NCBI GenBank assembly: GCA_026182355.1 | Contig: JAPFBL010000525.1 | Span: 224,095 to 288,094 of the forward strand | DNA from: Hermatobates lingyangjiaoensis | Lineage: Eukaryota; Arthropoda; Insecta; Hemiptera; Hermatobatidae | Direction: 5' to 3' | Length of the DNA: 64,000 nt | In this document: positions 29,601 through 39,540 of the stretch, in pieces | Position numbering within the stretch: the stretch's first letter is position 1 | Layout of the letters: each line of letters begins with the position of its first letter | Program-made: the position numbers and the translations under genes | Notes under the pieces: generated by a model | What the model saw: the letters and a program-made list of their open reading frames with translations, nothing else | Told to the model about the DNA's origin: nothing | Databases searched by the model: none

Positions 29601-32035
29601 CAATAGTTGCTTAAATAAGTTCTTAATTACCTGAAAATTTCTAGAAAATTTTAGAAAATCTGCCGGATGGTTGATATCATTCAGTAGTATATCCGTGATT
29701 ATTCTATTGTAAGTAAAATGCAGTGGTCATAAAGGAAGCTGATTTCAGAATTGTGATGGAAAACACGTGTTTTTTTTCCGGTTCCATTTTTAATATTTTA
29801 TTATATAGTTTTGAGATCACACTATATGTAGAATATGTGAAAAATAATGACATTTCAGAGATATATATCCTTTGTATGGAAATGTGTCTTATTGTTTTGA
29901 ACAGTACTAACATCACGGAAATATACTTTGTACCAAGATAGCTACTAATGTATCTAATCTTCTGGTTATTCCAGGTTTTTGAAATTTTGTATTTTATTTA
30001 TCTTTTATGCTATTATTATAGTTATGTAAATTCCAATGGTGATCTTCCTCAGGGTCAAAATTACTTAAAAAGAATCTTTTATGAAAAAAACCATGACGAC
30101 GGCCTAAGATTGATTCTACTTTCCCATGAATTTCACTGAAATGAATGATTAAATGTTTAATTGATTTATTTTTCACATTTTTATCATGTTTTGCTTTCCA
30201 ATGACCACAGTTATAGGCTTTTATATTTTAGTGCTATTCTAAAGGTAGAAAGTATGGCTCCTTTATTATTTAGTACCCATTTTAGTAAAGGATGAGCCAC
30301 ATTACCGGACTGATTCTATATTGGGAGTCCAAATTTTTGGCGAACTCAAGTTTGTTTAGAGTAGGAATCTTTAACCAGTACCTGATTTCGTAAAGGCTTA
30401 GCAGCTCCTGTCAGGCTGACCTGTACGATCGGCTGTCATTGTCAATACGTGCTTTAGGCATACGTGACGTAGTTTTCGTGCCCACCCTCCTCTGCGAGGC
30501 CACATCGGGCACGTTGAGCTCTTGTGACTTCGAAGTGGCTAAAAGTCTGCGTGTTGAGCTCGTCGGCCTGATTTGATTTTTTGTTACGACCGAAAGGCTT
30601 AGGTACCCCGAAAGTCAAAACGTGCTGAGCGTCCTCTCCAAGGAATGACGTACTCTGATTTTTTTTCGCCTCCAGTGTGAAAAAATCAGTCCAGAGTCAG
30701 AATCGATCCAGGTAACTACTAGTCCAGAGGCGAGCTCGCAAACCATGGAGCTATCGTGGCCCCTACATATTTATTATATATTCAGTGAATATTTTTTTTT
30801 ATTTCACAGGTAAACGACATTGCATTCCACCCAGTCCATGGAACACTTGCAACTGTTGGCTCCGATGGTACGTTTAGTTTTTGGGACAAGGACGCAAGAA
30901 CGAAACTTAAACCATCTGAAACTATGGAACAATCGATTTCAAAGTGTGCTTTCTCCTATAATGGACAAATATTTGCTTATGCAGTCAGCTACGATTGGGC
31001 CAAGGTAGTATATTGCTGTTTTTTTTCCTTTTATTATTATTTGAGGGTGACTATAGCACTGCGTGTTAAAAAACTATTGTATCACCCCCCCCCCCCTTTC
31101 TGTACTAAAGTACCCCAGCAGTTAGCTTCAACGCTTTCAAGAAGCTCAGCACTTTTGCTGGGTCCAGTAGTAAAAGTTTTTCTATTGTTTTGTTGAGTGT
31201 CCCGAAGCACCAATATAATAATTCTATAAAAGACCAAAAATGTAAAACAAAAGTTCAAAATTGAAATCTTTCGTTTGAAGATTAATAAATGTAATTATCA
31301 TACATCTTTAATTATAAATCATCTTATAAGAAATTTTTTCTTCGATGTTTGTGATGTTTTTCAGAGAAAAGAAGAGTATTTTCCTGTTTTAAATTTGAAA
31401 ATTTGGCTTAAATATTCAATGTAGAAGGAGGTCAAGTAAACGATATAATGAATCCACTGGCTATTTGAACAAACGCCATGTTCTCTTGTATGAGAATATT
31501 TCGTATCAAGAAATTTTCACTTTGGCTTTTTAAAAATGTTATTACTGCTGTAGTTATACTAATGAAATTATTTGCATCAGCTGTTTGATGTACAAAAATG
31601 GGCTTATATATTGATATGTCCTTCAATCACTATTTGTACTACCTCAGGAATGAAGGACTAATAAATATCTCCCATTTAGATGTTTACATTATGCTTAAAT
31701 GAGACGTTATATATTATATACCCAAGAAGTTTACTTATAGTAAAGTTGAGTGTAGGCCACTCCAGATTTTTCTATTTAATGACTCTTTAAATATTGCAGA
31801 ATAAATATCCAATCATATTTACCTGCAAGATTTACTGTTTGTAATTGAATTTTAACAATTTGAAATTATTGGTATGTATTTTAATTATCGATACAATAAG
31901 TTATTTATTTATCATATAATTAAAATATAATTGTTTATTTTTCTTGTGTTTTAGGGTCATGAATTTTATAACCCAAGTAAGAAAAACTATATATTTTTGA
32001 GACCATGTTTTGATGAACTTAAACCAAGATCGTAG
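17499..32035 (+). CDS. Rae1: mRNA export factor Rae1 (Gle2), complete, 8 coding exons
   Basis: Seen: exons 17499-17681, 17752-17844, 18012-18185, 22746-22817, 24679-24832, 27521-27651, 30810-31004 and 31955-32035 join in frame to 360 residues. WD-type blades include SWDNNVRCWEV (56-66), [11 protein letters not shown] (101-111), [11 protein letters not shown] (143-153), [12 protein letters not shown] (182-193), [12 protein letters not shown] (230-241) and [11 protein letters not shown] (286-296). The C-terminus reads FDELKPRS. Known: Rae1 is a seven-bladed beta-propeller of about 350-370 residues that binds the GLEBS motif of Nup98 at the nuclear pore, acts in mRNA export and also in spindle assembly. 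Every blade is recognisable and no exon has a frameshift. The ATG lies two bases after an acceptor at 17496, so an upstream non-coding exon must exist; I could not place it. AATAAA is at 32128. Confidence 0.97.
17752..17844 (+). CDS. Rae1: Rae1 coding exon 2
   Basis: It encodes 31 codons, [18 protein letters not shown] through [10 protein letters not shown]. The acceptor CGGTTTTAG and donor GAT|GTAAGT are standard; both flanking introns are short (70 and 167 bp). Confidence 0.96.
18012..18185 (+). CDS. Rae1: Rae1 coding exon 3
   Basis: It encodes 58 codons from [19 protein letters not shown] to TGSWDKTLK, i.e. blades 2 and 3. The acceptor is ATTTTCCAG; the donor AAG|GTACAT opens a 4.6-kb intron. 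Confidence 0.96.
19400..21345 (-). pseudogene. Decayed Penelope-like retroelement (RT and GIY-YIG)
   Basis: Read on the - strand in changing frames: [12 protein letters not shown] (near 21340), LAKxLNQII (near 21115), INIPVEEII (near 20985), [10 protein letters not shown] (near 20840), [11 protein letters not shown] (about 20730-20700, the RT catalytic box), IRSLIDK, [16 protein letters not shown], then after the mariner insertion [10 protein letters not shown] (GIY-YIG core, near 19660) and [13 protein letters not shown] ending at about 19460. Known: this RT then GIY-YIG order is diagnostic of PLEs. Many stops and frameshifts; clearly dead. Assignments are by eye. Confidence 0.7.
19983..20352 (-). 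mobile_element. mariner fragment inside the Penelope-like copy
   Basis: The - strand reads from an ATG at 20174: [50 protein letters not shown], then one frameshift, [12 protein letters not shown]. This is the N-terminal helix-turn-helix part of a mariner transposase. The end CCAGGTTGTTCAATAAG (- strand from 20352, beside TA) is a mariner-type terminal repeat. The catalytic part and other terminus are missing. Confidence 0.8.
21375..21520. repeat. Family A palindrome, partial
   Basis: The left arm is present (CTGACGA core on the - strand at 21436-21442, CTTTC for GAAAG at 21421). The right arm's ribozyme part is deleted, leaving ATTGTGGTTTGATCATTGAT and the TTTCA-TGTGTTTATG-TGAAAT hairpin. 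Stem II pairing in the left arm is weakened. Confidence 0.75.
22746..22817 (+). CDS. Rae1: Rae1 coding exon 4
   Basis: It encodes 24 codons, [20 protein letters not shown] to CADV, after acceptor TTTTTCTAG and before donor GTT|GTAAGT. Confidence 0.96.
22868..23053. mobile_element. TTAA-flanked MITE with inverted ends (piggyBac-like)
   Basis: The left end is TTAAACCCTTTGACTTC and the right end, reversed, TTAACCCTTTCACCTCG; an inner pair TTAAATCGACTATAGT is also inverted. TTAA at both ends and CCCTTT termini suggest a piggyBac-type non-autonomous element; no transposase. Confidence 0.45.
23402..23953. repeat. Family A palindrome interrupted by captured Rae1 DNA
   Basis: Left arm 23402-23490 and right arm start 23491-23542 carry hammerhead cores (+ strand CTGACGA at 23507-23513, GAAAGA at 23537-23542). 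The arm then breaks and resumes at about 23886 with TTAGTCTTTTTT, CATTTCATATTGTGGTTTGA and the terminal TTTCACGTGTTTATGTGAAA hairpin. The 340 bp between derive from Rae1. Confidence 0.8.
23545..23890 (+). pseudogene. Partial duplicate of Rae1 exon 5 and intron 5
   Basis: AAGGAGTTCAAAAGAGTTGA and about 320 following bases match 24748-25109 at roughly 85-90 percent, with small deletions. The exon donor is damaged (CTACTG|TAAAT against CTACTG|GTAAAA). It starts mid-exon, so it cannot act as a coding exon. Confidence 0.9.
24679..24832 (+). CDS. Rae1: Rae1 coding exon 5
   Basis: It encodes [19 protein letters not shown] through FRDKKKTPT and ends in phase 1. The acceptor is TTTATTGCAG, the donor ACTG|GTAAAA. 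The 3' half of this exon plus the start of the next intron is duplicated, in decayed form, about 1.2 kb upstream at 23545-23890. Confidence 0.96.
25321..25661 (-). repeat. tRNA-derived SINE with short target duplication
   Basis: Full-length - strand copy: head AGGGTAGCCCAATGGTAGCA, B-box-like GGGGTTCAATTCC, common body, tail CAACTGCAACC. GGTAGGTTG occurs on both sides (25312-25320 and 25662-25670), a likely target-site duplication. Confidence 0.8.
26073..26617. repeat. Long palindrome, family G (about 270-bp arms)
   Basis: It extends the 130-438 repeat with an extra 125 bp per arm (CATAAACAGAGGAAATATAA near 26170 against TTATATTTCCTCTGTTTATG near 26515 with small changes). Each arm contains GGTTTT/AAGACC-GAAA. 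The left flank (TA)n-TTGATAAAAGTATCGACCG is the same segment as to the right of the first copy. Confidence 0.9.
26618..26662. repeat. (TA)n microsatellite between two palindromes
   Basis: About 20 TA units join the outer ends of two unrelated palindromic families with no other DNA between. Confidence 0.95.
26688..26926. repeat. Palindromic repeat, family F (hammerhead type)
   Basis: Arms of about 115 bp are almost perfectly complementary. The right arm reads CCGATGA-C-GAC-GGAT-GTC-GAAA, then ATATC, then GAAG, which pairs with CTTC before the core as helix I. U4 is C in both arms, so activity is doubtful. Flanked by (TA)n on both sides. Confidence 0.85.
26976..27118 (-). repeat. Family D single arm
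   Basis: On the - strand CTGAAGA-C-GG-ATTG-CC-C-GAAAATTT at about 27031-27055, in a 140-bp unit matching 37078-37200. The stem II is only two or three pairs. Confidence 0.6.
27521..27651 (+). CDS. Rae1: Rae1 coding exon 6
   Basis: It encodes [19 protein letters not shown] through [18 protein letters not shown]. The acceptor is TTCGTTTCAG, the donor GCA|GTAAGA. Confidence 0.96.
27652..30809 (+). other. Rae1: Rae1 intron 6
   Basis: It carries a SINE with an internal insertion (30296-30764). 27660-30290 is AT-rich and I see no gene or recognised element in it. Confidence 0.55.
30296..30764 (-). repeat. tRNA-derived SINE, long variant
   Basis: On the - strand the head is GGGGCCACGATAGCTCCATG with B-box-like GGATCGATTCTG. 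The normal body ends are split by an extra GC-richer segment (about 30400-30600, containing GAGCTCGTCGGCC and GTGCCCACCCTCC). It could be a distinct subfamily or a nested repeat. Confidence 0.7.
30810..31004 (+). CDS. Rae1: Rae1 coding exon 7
   Basis: It encodes 65 codons from [20 protein letters not shown] to [11 protein letters not shown]. The acceptor TATTTCACAG ends at 30809 and the donor AAG|GTAGTA follows. A GC-richer repeat starts only about 35 bp into the next intron. Confidence 0.96.
31040..31212 (+). repeat. GC-richer dispersed repeat R, copy 1 (truncated)
   Basis: TTGAGGGTGACTATAGCACT, a C13 run, CCCCAGCAGTTAGCTTCAAC and TTGTTGAGTGTCCCGAAGCA match 39541-39710 (+) and 38938-39100 (-). 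Probably a SINE or retroposon; class not determined. Confidence 0.75.
31425..31748 (-). repeat. Unclassified dispersed repeat, copy 2
   Basis: Reverse-orientation partner of 6186-6530, with numerous substitutions; the reading frames differ between copies. Confidence 0.7.
31955..32035 (+). CDS. Rae1: Rae1 coding exon 8 (terminal)
   Basis: It encodes [19 protein letters not shown] then DELKPRS and TAG at 32033. The acceptor is TGTGTTTTAG. Confidence 0.95.
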   Translation, partial: GHEFYNPSKKNYIFLRPCFDELKPRS

Positions 32036-32127
32036 GTATTTCGTCATATTGATAGCGTTACACGATCTCTTATGCATTCATTTTCTTTCTACATATATTA
32101 GAGTTTGTTTTTCTTTTGATTAAAATC

Positions 32128-32133
32128 AATAAA
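32128..32133 (+). terminator. Rae1: Rae1 polyadenylation signal
   Basis: AATAAA lies 93 bp after the Rae1 stop codon in T-rich 3' untranslated sequence. Confidence 0.6.
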
Positions 32134-32589
32134 ACAGTTTAAAAGAAAGATTAAATTGAAATCATATTACTTTTGCTATTTGGTATATCCCCCCAACCAA
32201 CATTTGTAGAATTATTTGTATTTTTTATTCTCTGCTTAATCTTTAGACTTTTTATTATCTTATGTATTAATGGATCGTAAATATATTTTTGTGAAACTGA
32301 AGTAATCTCTTTTCTCCTTATACCGTTAATCAATCATATTCAGTGAATTATTTTCAATACCTATTGTTATAATTTCTGAGGGACACAAAGGGTCATAAAA
32401 ATGTTATGTCTGACGTCAAAATGATAATGATTAGAAACAAATTTGTGACTATTGTATCAGTATTTTTTTTTTATTTAATGTTTTTTAAAACTAATTATAT
32501 ATATCTTTAGCTATTATTTTTCTTATTGGAAACGTTAAATAAATTGTGTTCCTTTCTTAGGAACTTCTTAGGAAATTGCATGTAAAGTA

Positions 32590-32700
32590 GAACTGCACAG
32601 TGTGAATTTAATATAGTTCTCAGACCGAGCTCGTATTGCGATTTACTCGTATTACGAAGCAATTTTTCGCATTGAAATTAATATGAAAATAAATAATCCG
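32590..32700 (-). repeat. Small dispersed repeat, copy 2
   Basis: Reverse partner of 8465-8590 (shared TACGAGTAAA and AATACGAGCTCG). Confidence 0.5.
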
Positions 32701-32761
32701 TTCCATTGCCAGATACAGTAAGTATAGTTGTTATCAACCTGTGGGTTGGGTTGGGTCATAC

Positions 32762-33476
32762 CAGTGTTTCTCAAACTTTTTTAAGTATTGCCCCCCTTAA
32801 GACGTCATTTGATTTGCCACCGCCCCCTAGAGAATTTAATTGTATAATATGTAATATTTTTTAAATTTCAAAATTTATTACATGTAAATAAGTTATAAGG
32901 TGCAGAAAAATGTTAGATAAACTCAAACATTGTTTAAATTCAATTTTTTGACAAGAATTGAATTTACACAAACAAGTTTTTTAAACGAACTGGAATTTTC
33001 AGTGTCAATTGTTTGTCGTGTGAACAGCGTTTTAGAATACCTATCTGGCAGTTTATCGTTTGTACATAACGGGTAACATGTAATATCTAGAGGTAGATAT
33101 ACTTGACTATGTAGAAACCTATCTTTCATTCATTCTTCAGAAATAATACAATTTTGTACGAGCCGCAAATAACTCTCTTCATTCAACAAAACTTACCGAC
33201 TGATGGTGCTTACTCGGTGATTGCATCCAACAAGATGGAAAACAAGAACAGTCGCAGGGTTCCCTGCGTGCCATACACAATGACTGCAGAGTGAGTCCTC
33301 CTAGTCATAGAACATGTATTAAATAGAATTCTTTCAACCTATTTATTGCTTGAATAACTGTATATTCACCTCTCTTGTATGTTAAACGCTCCCTTCTGTA
33401 TATTAGAAACCCCCATAAAAGGCGGCATTTCCTACCTCCCCTAAGGGGGCGGTATGGACCACTTTGAGAAACACTG
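32762..33476. mobile_element. hAT-type MITE (715 bp)
   Basis: The left end CAGTGTTTCTCAAACTTTTT and right end CCACTTTGAGAAACACTG are inverted repeats; GCCCCCTTAAG and CCCCTAAGGGGGC also pair further in. Flanking octamers GGTCATAC and GGTTATAG match at six of eight. No transposase seen. Confidence 0.8.
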
Positions 33477-33484
33477 GGTTATAG

Positions 33485-33660
33485 TGACCGTACCATGAGG
33501 GAACACATAGGCCAAAGTTGACTTTTTGTGATTCTACAAAATGAACATTCTACATTAGGAGTCCTAAATTTTGCCTAACTCAAATGTATTTAGATTAGGG
33601 ATCTTTAACGAATACCCGACATCTTACAGGTTCGGGATTGATGTCCTCTCCGAGGGACAA
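33485..33660 (-). repeat. tRNA-derived SINE, truncated
   Basis: It contains GGGAACACATAGGCCAAAGT, ACATTAGGAGTCCTAAATTT and the CTCGGAGAGG-type body on the - strand; the tRNA head is missing. Confidence 0.7.
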
Positions 33661-34419
33661 AACCTGTGTGTTGGTCCTTTTATAAAGCTGTTATTAATTG
33701 TCTTTGGTCGGTTAATTAATTTTGTTTCATAACTCCTAATGCTAAATCAATCTCGTTTTACACACTGAAGTTTTGGTGGGTTTTAAGTAAAATTCTTGTA
33801 TGATTCTGTTTTCTATGTGCATTTCAAATTTTCTAGTTTCGCCTCATACTCCTAAAGAATTTCACTCAAACTTCTTACCTCCTGAAATTTTTATTATTTT
33901 CTAGTATAAATATCAAACAAAATCAAAACACATAGAGTATATTGTACAAAAAATAACAACTTCCTTTAAATATGTGAAAAATTTTAATATTCTATTATTT
34001 AGCTGGAATTTTCTCGTGTCCCCTAGAATATCGTTTCGCACTCCAAGTTGAAAACCCTCTGTTCTAATTGGGTGTTCTCTGCTTTAAAGAGTCTCTCAAA
34101 CTGCTTTACTTCACGCTATTAATTGCTATTTCTCAGTGTTTAATTGATTTTTTTTTTCGTCGTTGTCTCAGAAGACAGTTTTCCCAAAGCTTTCCTTTTT
34201 ACAGGGAAGGTTGGATCATATAAACTTCATAAAATAATTTTTTTTTTTTAAAGAAAAAAAAGTTGAGAAAAATGTGTTATTCAAATGGAATGGCATAATA
34301 ATTAAACTTACTGTACATTGACTACTACGTTGACATTTTGCTCTACCCATGCTTTGATATACCCATTTTGACATGTAATACTTCACAGAGTATGGTATGC
34401 ATGGATAAATATATAAAAA

Positions 34420-34735
34420 TCAGGCAAGATTGGGAATGCTTTGCAAACAACACAGTACAGAGAATATATATGTATTAGTGTATATTGGTTGCAAATTCTC
34501 TTGTAAACATATTTTATTAAAGTAGACGGCAGCTTCCGCATTCATGACCTTTTTGCTGTTGTTTTCTAGTTTTCTAACTAGTTTTCTTTGGTAGGAAGTG
34601 ATTTCGTGAAGGAGTTGTCCCAGAGACATCAAATAAATAATTTTGTAGCTTACTATTATTGAGTAAGCTACAAAATGATTTCTCTGATGTCTCTGGGACA
34701 ACTTCTTCACGAAATCACTTCCTACCAAAGAAAAC
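34420..34735 (-). pseudogene. Penelope-like 5' fragment with inverted end
   Basis: The - strand encodes MSLGQLLHEITSYQRKLVRK, then EAAVYFNKICLQENLQPIYTN. The same text recurs at 62294-62494 (ETAVNFNDTCLKEDLLPIYTN) and 39193-39519. I read it as the N-terminal helix region of a PLE protein (basic helix, then FNxxCLxExLxPxYT), by resemblance only. The segment 34590-34735 is a foldback of its own 5' end (arms of about 60 bp). Confidence 0.5.
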
Positions 34736-34749
34736 AAGTTTATTAACTG

Positions 34750-34920
34750 TGTACCATTAACGAATATCTGATATGGTGGTACAGGCCCGCGAACGATAAC
34801 TATTCAAGGATTGGTGTATTTCCATTCCCCACGTGAAGAGTCATGGCCAAATTCGAACCTCTGACCTTCAGTACCAGAGGCAAGCATGTAACCTGCTTTA
34901 TGTACTTCTGACCAGGTAAT
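34750..34920 (-). repeat. SINE-like fragment (tRNA-related)
   Basis: On the - strand GGTTACATGCTTGCCTCTGG, then AGAGGTTCGAATTTGG (good B-box). Related to the SINE heads here but with a shorter, diverged body. Confidence 0.55.
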
Positions 34921-35022
34921 CAACTATTATGTAAATACTTACCCAATCCATTTCTGTATTTTCCTTATCATCAATTTTCCTGTGCAAACAGTTATTTCTG
35001 CACAAAAGAAAAGGTCTTTCTA

Positions 35023-35340
35023 AGGGGGCCAGAGTAACCCAGTGGCTTATGTGCCCGCCTCTGGACTGGTAGATCTGGTATGTGATACTACTCTAAACAA
35101 ATCTTTATTCCCACATGGAAGGTGAAAAAAATCTGAATAATTCATCCCTTGGAGGACGTTAAGCCGTCGCCCCCAAGCTGTTCTATGTCAGTTACTCGTC
35201 AAAGATCTCTATCCTAAAAATACTTGAGTTAGGAAAAATTTAGGACTTATAAAGTAGTATGTTCATTGCATGATTTCACAAAGCTCCAGTTTTCGGCCTT
35301 TGTGTGTTTTCTCGTGGGACTGCCACTGCAACCTAACCTA
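35023..35340 (+). repeat. tRNA-derived SINE, full length
   Basis: Head GGGGGCCAGAGTAACCCAGT, CCCGCCTCTGGACTGG, then GAGGACGTTAAGCCGTCG, the ACTCGTCAAAGATCTCTA body, and tail GGGACTGCCACTGCAACC. Confidence 0.8.
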
Positions 35341-37077
35341 AACCCTTCCTATTCTGCGATTTCACCCAAATTATGCCAACTTCTCAAAAAATAGGCTATA
35401 CAATGTGCTCATACAAACATTGTTGCAAAAGTATCACAATTTATTCTTAAAACTTGTTTAAAATCAATTAAACCTTGAAGTAAATCTTTTTGTTAATTTT
35501 CTAAAAAGTAAAGTATGAACACATAATCATTTATTATATAAGAATAATCATTGATAAAAGGTTATTTATTAACCTTGTCCAGTTTGAGTAGTACTCAGTC
35601 CTTAGGTGAGTCAGACAAGCAGCTTCTTTTCTCTGGAAATTATAAAAAAAAATAGGAATGTATGTTTTAAATAACTTGTATCCACATTGAAATGGTGTGC
35701 TAATTACTATTGGGGCAAGGTACTGACCTGGGCAATACTTGAACGCGAAACATTCTGTGAGACTTCAAGTTTAAAATAACTTTAACTGACCCCGATTCAA
35801 ACAGTCTGTTGCCTTGTAACAATGGGTGAAGCTGAAATTCAACTAGGCCGGTCGCCAAAACCACTCAAATCTCTGCATTCATTTCAAATGATAATTCAAA
35901 AACCCAATTGATTGACCAATCAAAGAAAAACAAATGATCATTGCAATTTGTATTTGGCTTTTCTTGCATTTCATCATATTTAATATAATATATTTTAAAA
36001 GTTTTTTTTCAAAGTTCAATTATTTTTAAATATTAATTATTAAATGAAATCGAATTCACGATGTTATTTTTATTCCATAATTGAATCAAGGAAATTGAAA
36101 TAAATCTAAATTCGACAATTATGTTTTTTCTTTGTCAATTTGAATAGAAATTACTATTGTAAAGTATTATTACAATAATAGTACTATTAACGTTTATTAA
36201 GAATAATGCATATTAATCATTGACGTAAGAAAAGTTATCATGCATGCATACATTGGTCAAATAAGGAGCTAATGAATATTTATTTCGTGTTTAAACATAT
36301 TTCGTTAAAGTTTACCCCCAGTTAAGGCATTCACGATAATATTACATACACACTAATGATTTCCACCTTCCTTTCCTACTTATCTAAGGTCGGGGAATAA
36401 AAGTTGTCCAAAGTAAATGTTGTATAATAAATTATACCATTAAAGGTAAGTTTTTTTTCCTTTTTTTTTATTACAACTACCCAACAGGTAACAAGTAATA
36501 TTGATAAGTGATAAATAACAAAATGAAATAAAAGAGTGGAGAAACCATCCATTAGTGGTACTCCATATAAATTATTCTGATCACTGGAAATCAGTTAGTA
36601 TTGCTCAGTAAATCTCGGGGCCAACATCTTTTTTAGCCTTCTAGTAGGGTTGGTAGGAATTTGGTGGGATGATAATAACTGAATTAAAGGGTTTAGGTTG
36701 GAGGGTAAAAGATTCATGAAATTTTCGGTATCGTGATCGGATTTCCTGGTGAATTAAAGGTAAGTAAATAACATTTACTTACATGTTTGTTTCTTCTTTT
36801 CTTCATTATACACTCTGCTATCATTGTTTCTTTTGCTTATCATTGAACTCTTATAACTATAACTACTCTACTTTTTTCTTCATCATTATAAAATCTACAA
36901 CTTGTTTTCATTTTACATAACTATTTTATGCGCTATTTCTTTACATTCGTATTTTTTCTTTCGGTATTTACACTAAGATAGTATAAATTTTATTACAATT
37001 TTTTTTCACAAATACTTTTTTCTTGTTACGAATCTTAACTCTTATGTTTCTAAATGTATCAATATATTTATCTAAAG

Positions 37078-37200
37078 GGTTACTTGCCGTTCCGTCTACA
37101 ATGTGCTTGGGTCTCCCTTTCTCTTTTCTACTGAAGACGGATTACCCGAAAATTTGAGTCTGTAAGTGTGTTTCCTTACTCTGTGTGTTACTCTTCTTCA
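37078..37200 (+). repeat. Family D single arm with hammerhead-like core
   Basis: CTGAAGA-C-GG-ATTAC-CC-GAAAATTTGAGTC at 37131-37159. It is the same unit as 26976-27118, opposite orientation. N7 is A here; stem II is short. Confidence 0.6.
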
Positions 37201-37578
37201 ATTTTGAACTCGTATATTTATTTAAATATTTATCTACCATTTCTTCTTTATATTATATATAATTAATGATATTATGTATAATGAATAAAAGTTAATTATA
37301 TTAAGTTTTATTCTTTTACATTTGTACTGCATATATATACGATGTAATAGATCCATCTTAACATTAACTATCTGTTTTATATATTTATACTATTACTTTA
37401 TTTGTTAATTATTCATCTTTAATGCCACTATTCATTATATTAAATGTCCTTTTCTTGAAATTGTATTCCCTTTGTTCCCAGGATCATAGGAAAGTAGTTA
37501 AATTAATTAAAGTTAATCAAAACACGGTCATGAACCTGAATTTCCAATCTGTGGTAAACTTGAATGAACACATATATA

Positions 37579-38236
37579 CAGGGTGTTCCAAAAGAAACAG
37601 TGCAGTAGGAATATGCTAATAACCCAAAGAAACAAAACTCACAGAAACATACTATTTATTGCAAATATTCACAAATCCAATACCTTATCAACTAAAGTTG
37701 ACTAGTGAGGGTTGACTCGTGCAGTAAGATATGATCTACAATAACTGTTGAAAGTGTGCGCCATTCACCTGCAGACATAAACGAGCGCGACGCTGCGTGT
37801 TTTGAAAAACACACTCAAGTTCATCAGGTTTGATGTTTTGAATAACACTTGTTATTTTCTGCTTCAGTTCATCCGTAGTTCGAGGATTGTCTGCATACAC
37901 TGAGCCTTTTAATTTGCCCCACAAATAAAAGTCAAGAGGTGTTAAATCAGGTGATCGAGGTGGCCACAAACCACGAGAGATCACACGATCCCCAAAGACA
38001 TCACCAACTGCAGACATACTGACACGAGCCGTATGTGCAGTTCACCATCTTGCTGGAACCAGCCTTGTTGCTTTTCTTGCTCCGTCAGTTGATCAAAAAA
38101 TGGCTCCAGGACGTTATGAATGTAACACTCATACTCGTATGTGATGGTGTTTTCAAAAAAGATATACATTTAAAAATTTTCAATGTATAAATATCTTTTC
38201 TTGTGTTCAGTGCACTGTTTCTTTTGGAACACCCTG
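37579..38236 (-). mobile_element. Deleted Tc1/mariner-type element with both ends
   Basis: Terminal repeats CAGGGTGTTCCAAAAGAAAC and its complement bound 658 bp, with TA on each side. The - strand carries the C-terminal part of a DDE transposase in two frames: IHNVLEPFFDQL and GWFQQDG (second catalytic Asp), then after a frameshift LWPPRSPDLTPLDFYLWG (third Asp) and NGAHFQQLL. The N-terminal DNA-binding part is deleted, so the copy is non-autonomous. Confidence 0.9.
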
Positions 38237-38809
38237 TATAACGGCAACCTATGAACTTATTGGCAACTACAAAGTAACACAGAAAACACTACGTTACAAA
38301 AAGGCTTATTGTAATAGATAATTCGAACCGTGGTTTTTCTTTAAAGAAACACTAATAGAGGAGAAATATGAGAAGTCTCTTCAAGTTAGTCAAATATTTT
38401 CAACGAACAGAAAACGTTCGCAAATGAATATAAATAGATTAATATGAGAAAGGATATAAAAACAAAGAAATACTAACAATAAACTGAAGTCGTTAAAGTT
38501 TCCTTCTCATTTTTTCCATTGTTTTATTCACAAGTTCCTGTATTTCTTTTTTCTCTTTATACATTTCAGTTGGATGTTAGCGTAGCTGCCTGTTGATTTC
38601 CAACCGTCTCTGCATCGGTATCCTTGGTATGTTGTAATGAATTGAGTCCAAAAGTGTGCAAATATCGTTGCAATCGATGGTTTTGAGAAATTCCAAAGTA
38701 GATTTAGTTAAGGCAATTTAGATTTGAAACTTGAACTTTCATGCATTATCTGAACAAAAACAAGTATCTTATCCTACACTGTTTACTATGTCATCTCCGT
38801 CAATATACA

Positions 38810-39110
38810 TCTCTGTTAAGCCCTGAGGGGGTAGTAATGGAGTGATTAAGCGCCTCTAATAGCCTCTAGCACTCAACTCCGACTTTCGGCCTTCACGAGG
38901 TTACCCTGTAAACCTTCTATATTGACTTCTATAATGTAGGTGCTTTGGGACACTAAGCAAAACAATAGAAAAACTTTTACCGCTGGACCTAGTAAAAGTG
39001 CTGAGCTTCCGGGACGCGTTGAAGCTAACTGCTGGGGTACTTTAGTACAGAAAGGAGGAAGTGCAATAGTTTTTAAGATGCAGTGCTACAGTCACGCTAA
39101 AATAAAAATA
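38810..39110 (-). repeat. GC-richer dispersed repeat R, copy 2
   Basis: CCGACTTTCGGCCTTCACGA and GCAACTGCTGGGG-like parts match copy 3 (39541-40365) in reverse. The middle 600 bp of copy 3 is absent here. Confidence 0.75.
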
Positions 39111-39192
39111 ATAAAAAAAATAAGCCCTGTTATTTCTATTGCATAATTTCTTATATTCTATTTGGGAACTCAGAAATAATGGTGGTTTCTAT

Positions 39193-39519
39193 TTAATCAT
39201 AAGTTACTGGAGTGCTTTGTTGGGTTACTAACTTCTCAGAATCACAAGCATAAAAGCCACTCTCTGATAAAGTCAATTTCTGATTGAAAGTTTGAAATCT
39301 CAGTCCTATTTTATATTTCCTACTTCGACTTATAATTGATATATATGCATGAGATTTTAGAATTAACATGCAAATCATGTAACATATATATGTTTCATTA
39401 AAGCAAACTGCAGTCTTGGTATTCACGATTTTTTGACAGAGTGATTTGATCCTACGAAATTGAAGTTGGTCATGCAAAGCAACATGTTTCATAAGGTATG
39501 AATTATAAGGTATTATCAT
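39193..39519 (-). pseudogene. Penelope-like 5' fragment
   Basis: The - strand reads LHDQLQFRRIKSLCQKIVNT then KTAVCFNETY, parallel to the fragments at 34420 and 62294. It breaks at an ATATATATG stretch where the others meet (TA)n. Confidence 0.45.
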
Positions 39520-39540
39520 ATATTCATAAAGTATTATTCT

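Larger units (their letters stand above)
31005..31954 (+). other. Rae1: Rae1 intron 7
   Basis: It holds a GC-richer repeat (31040-31212) and the inverted copy of the 6186 repeat (31425-31748). Confidence 0.6.

Noticed and set aside
34628..34700. CTGATGT...ACGAAATCAC as another hammerhead
   Set aside because: A9 is T and the bases between do not form a stem; it is the start of the PLE-like coding fragment.
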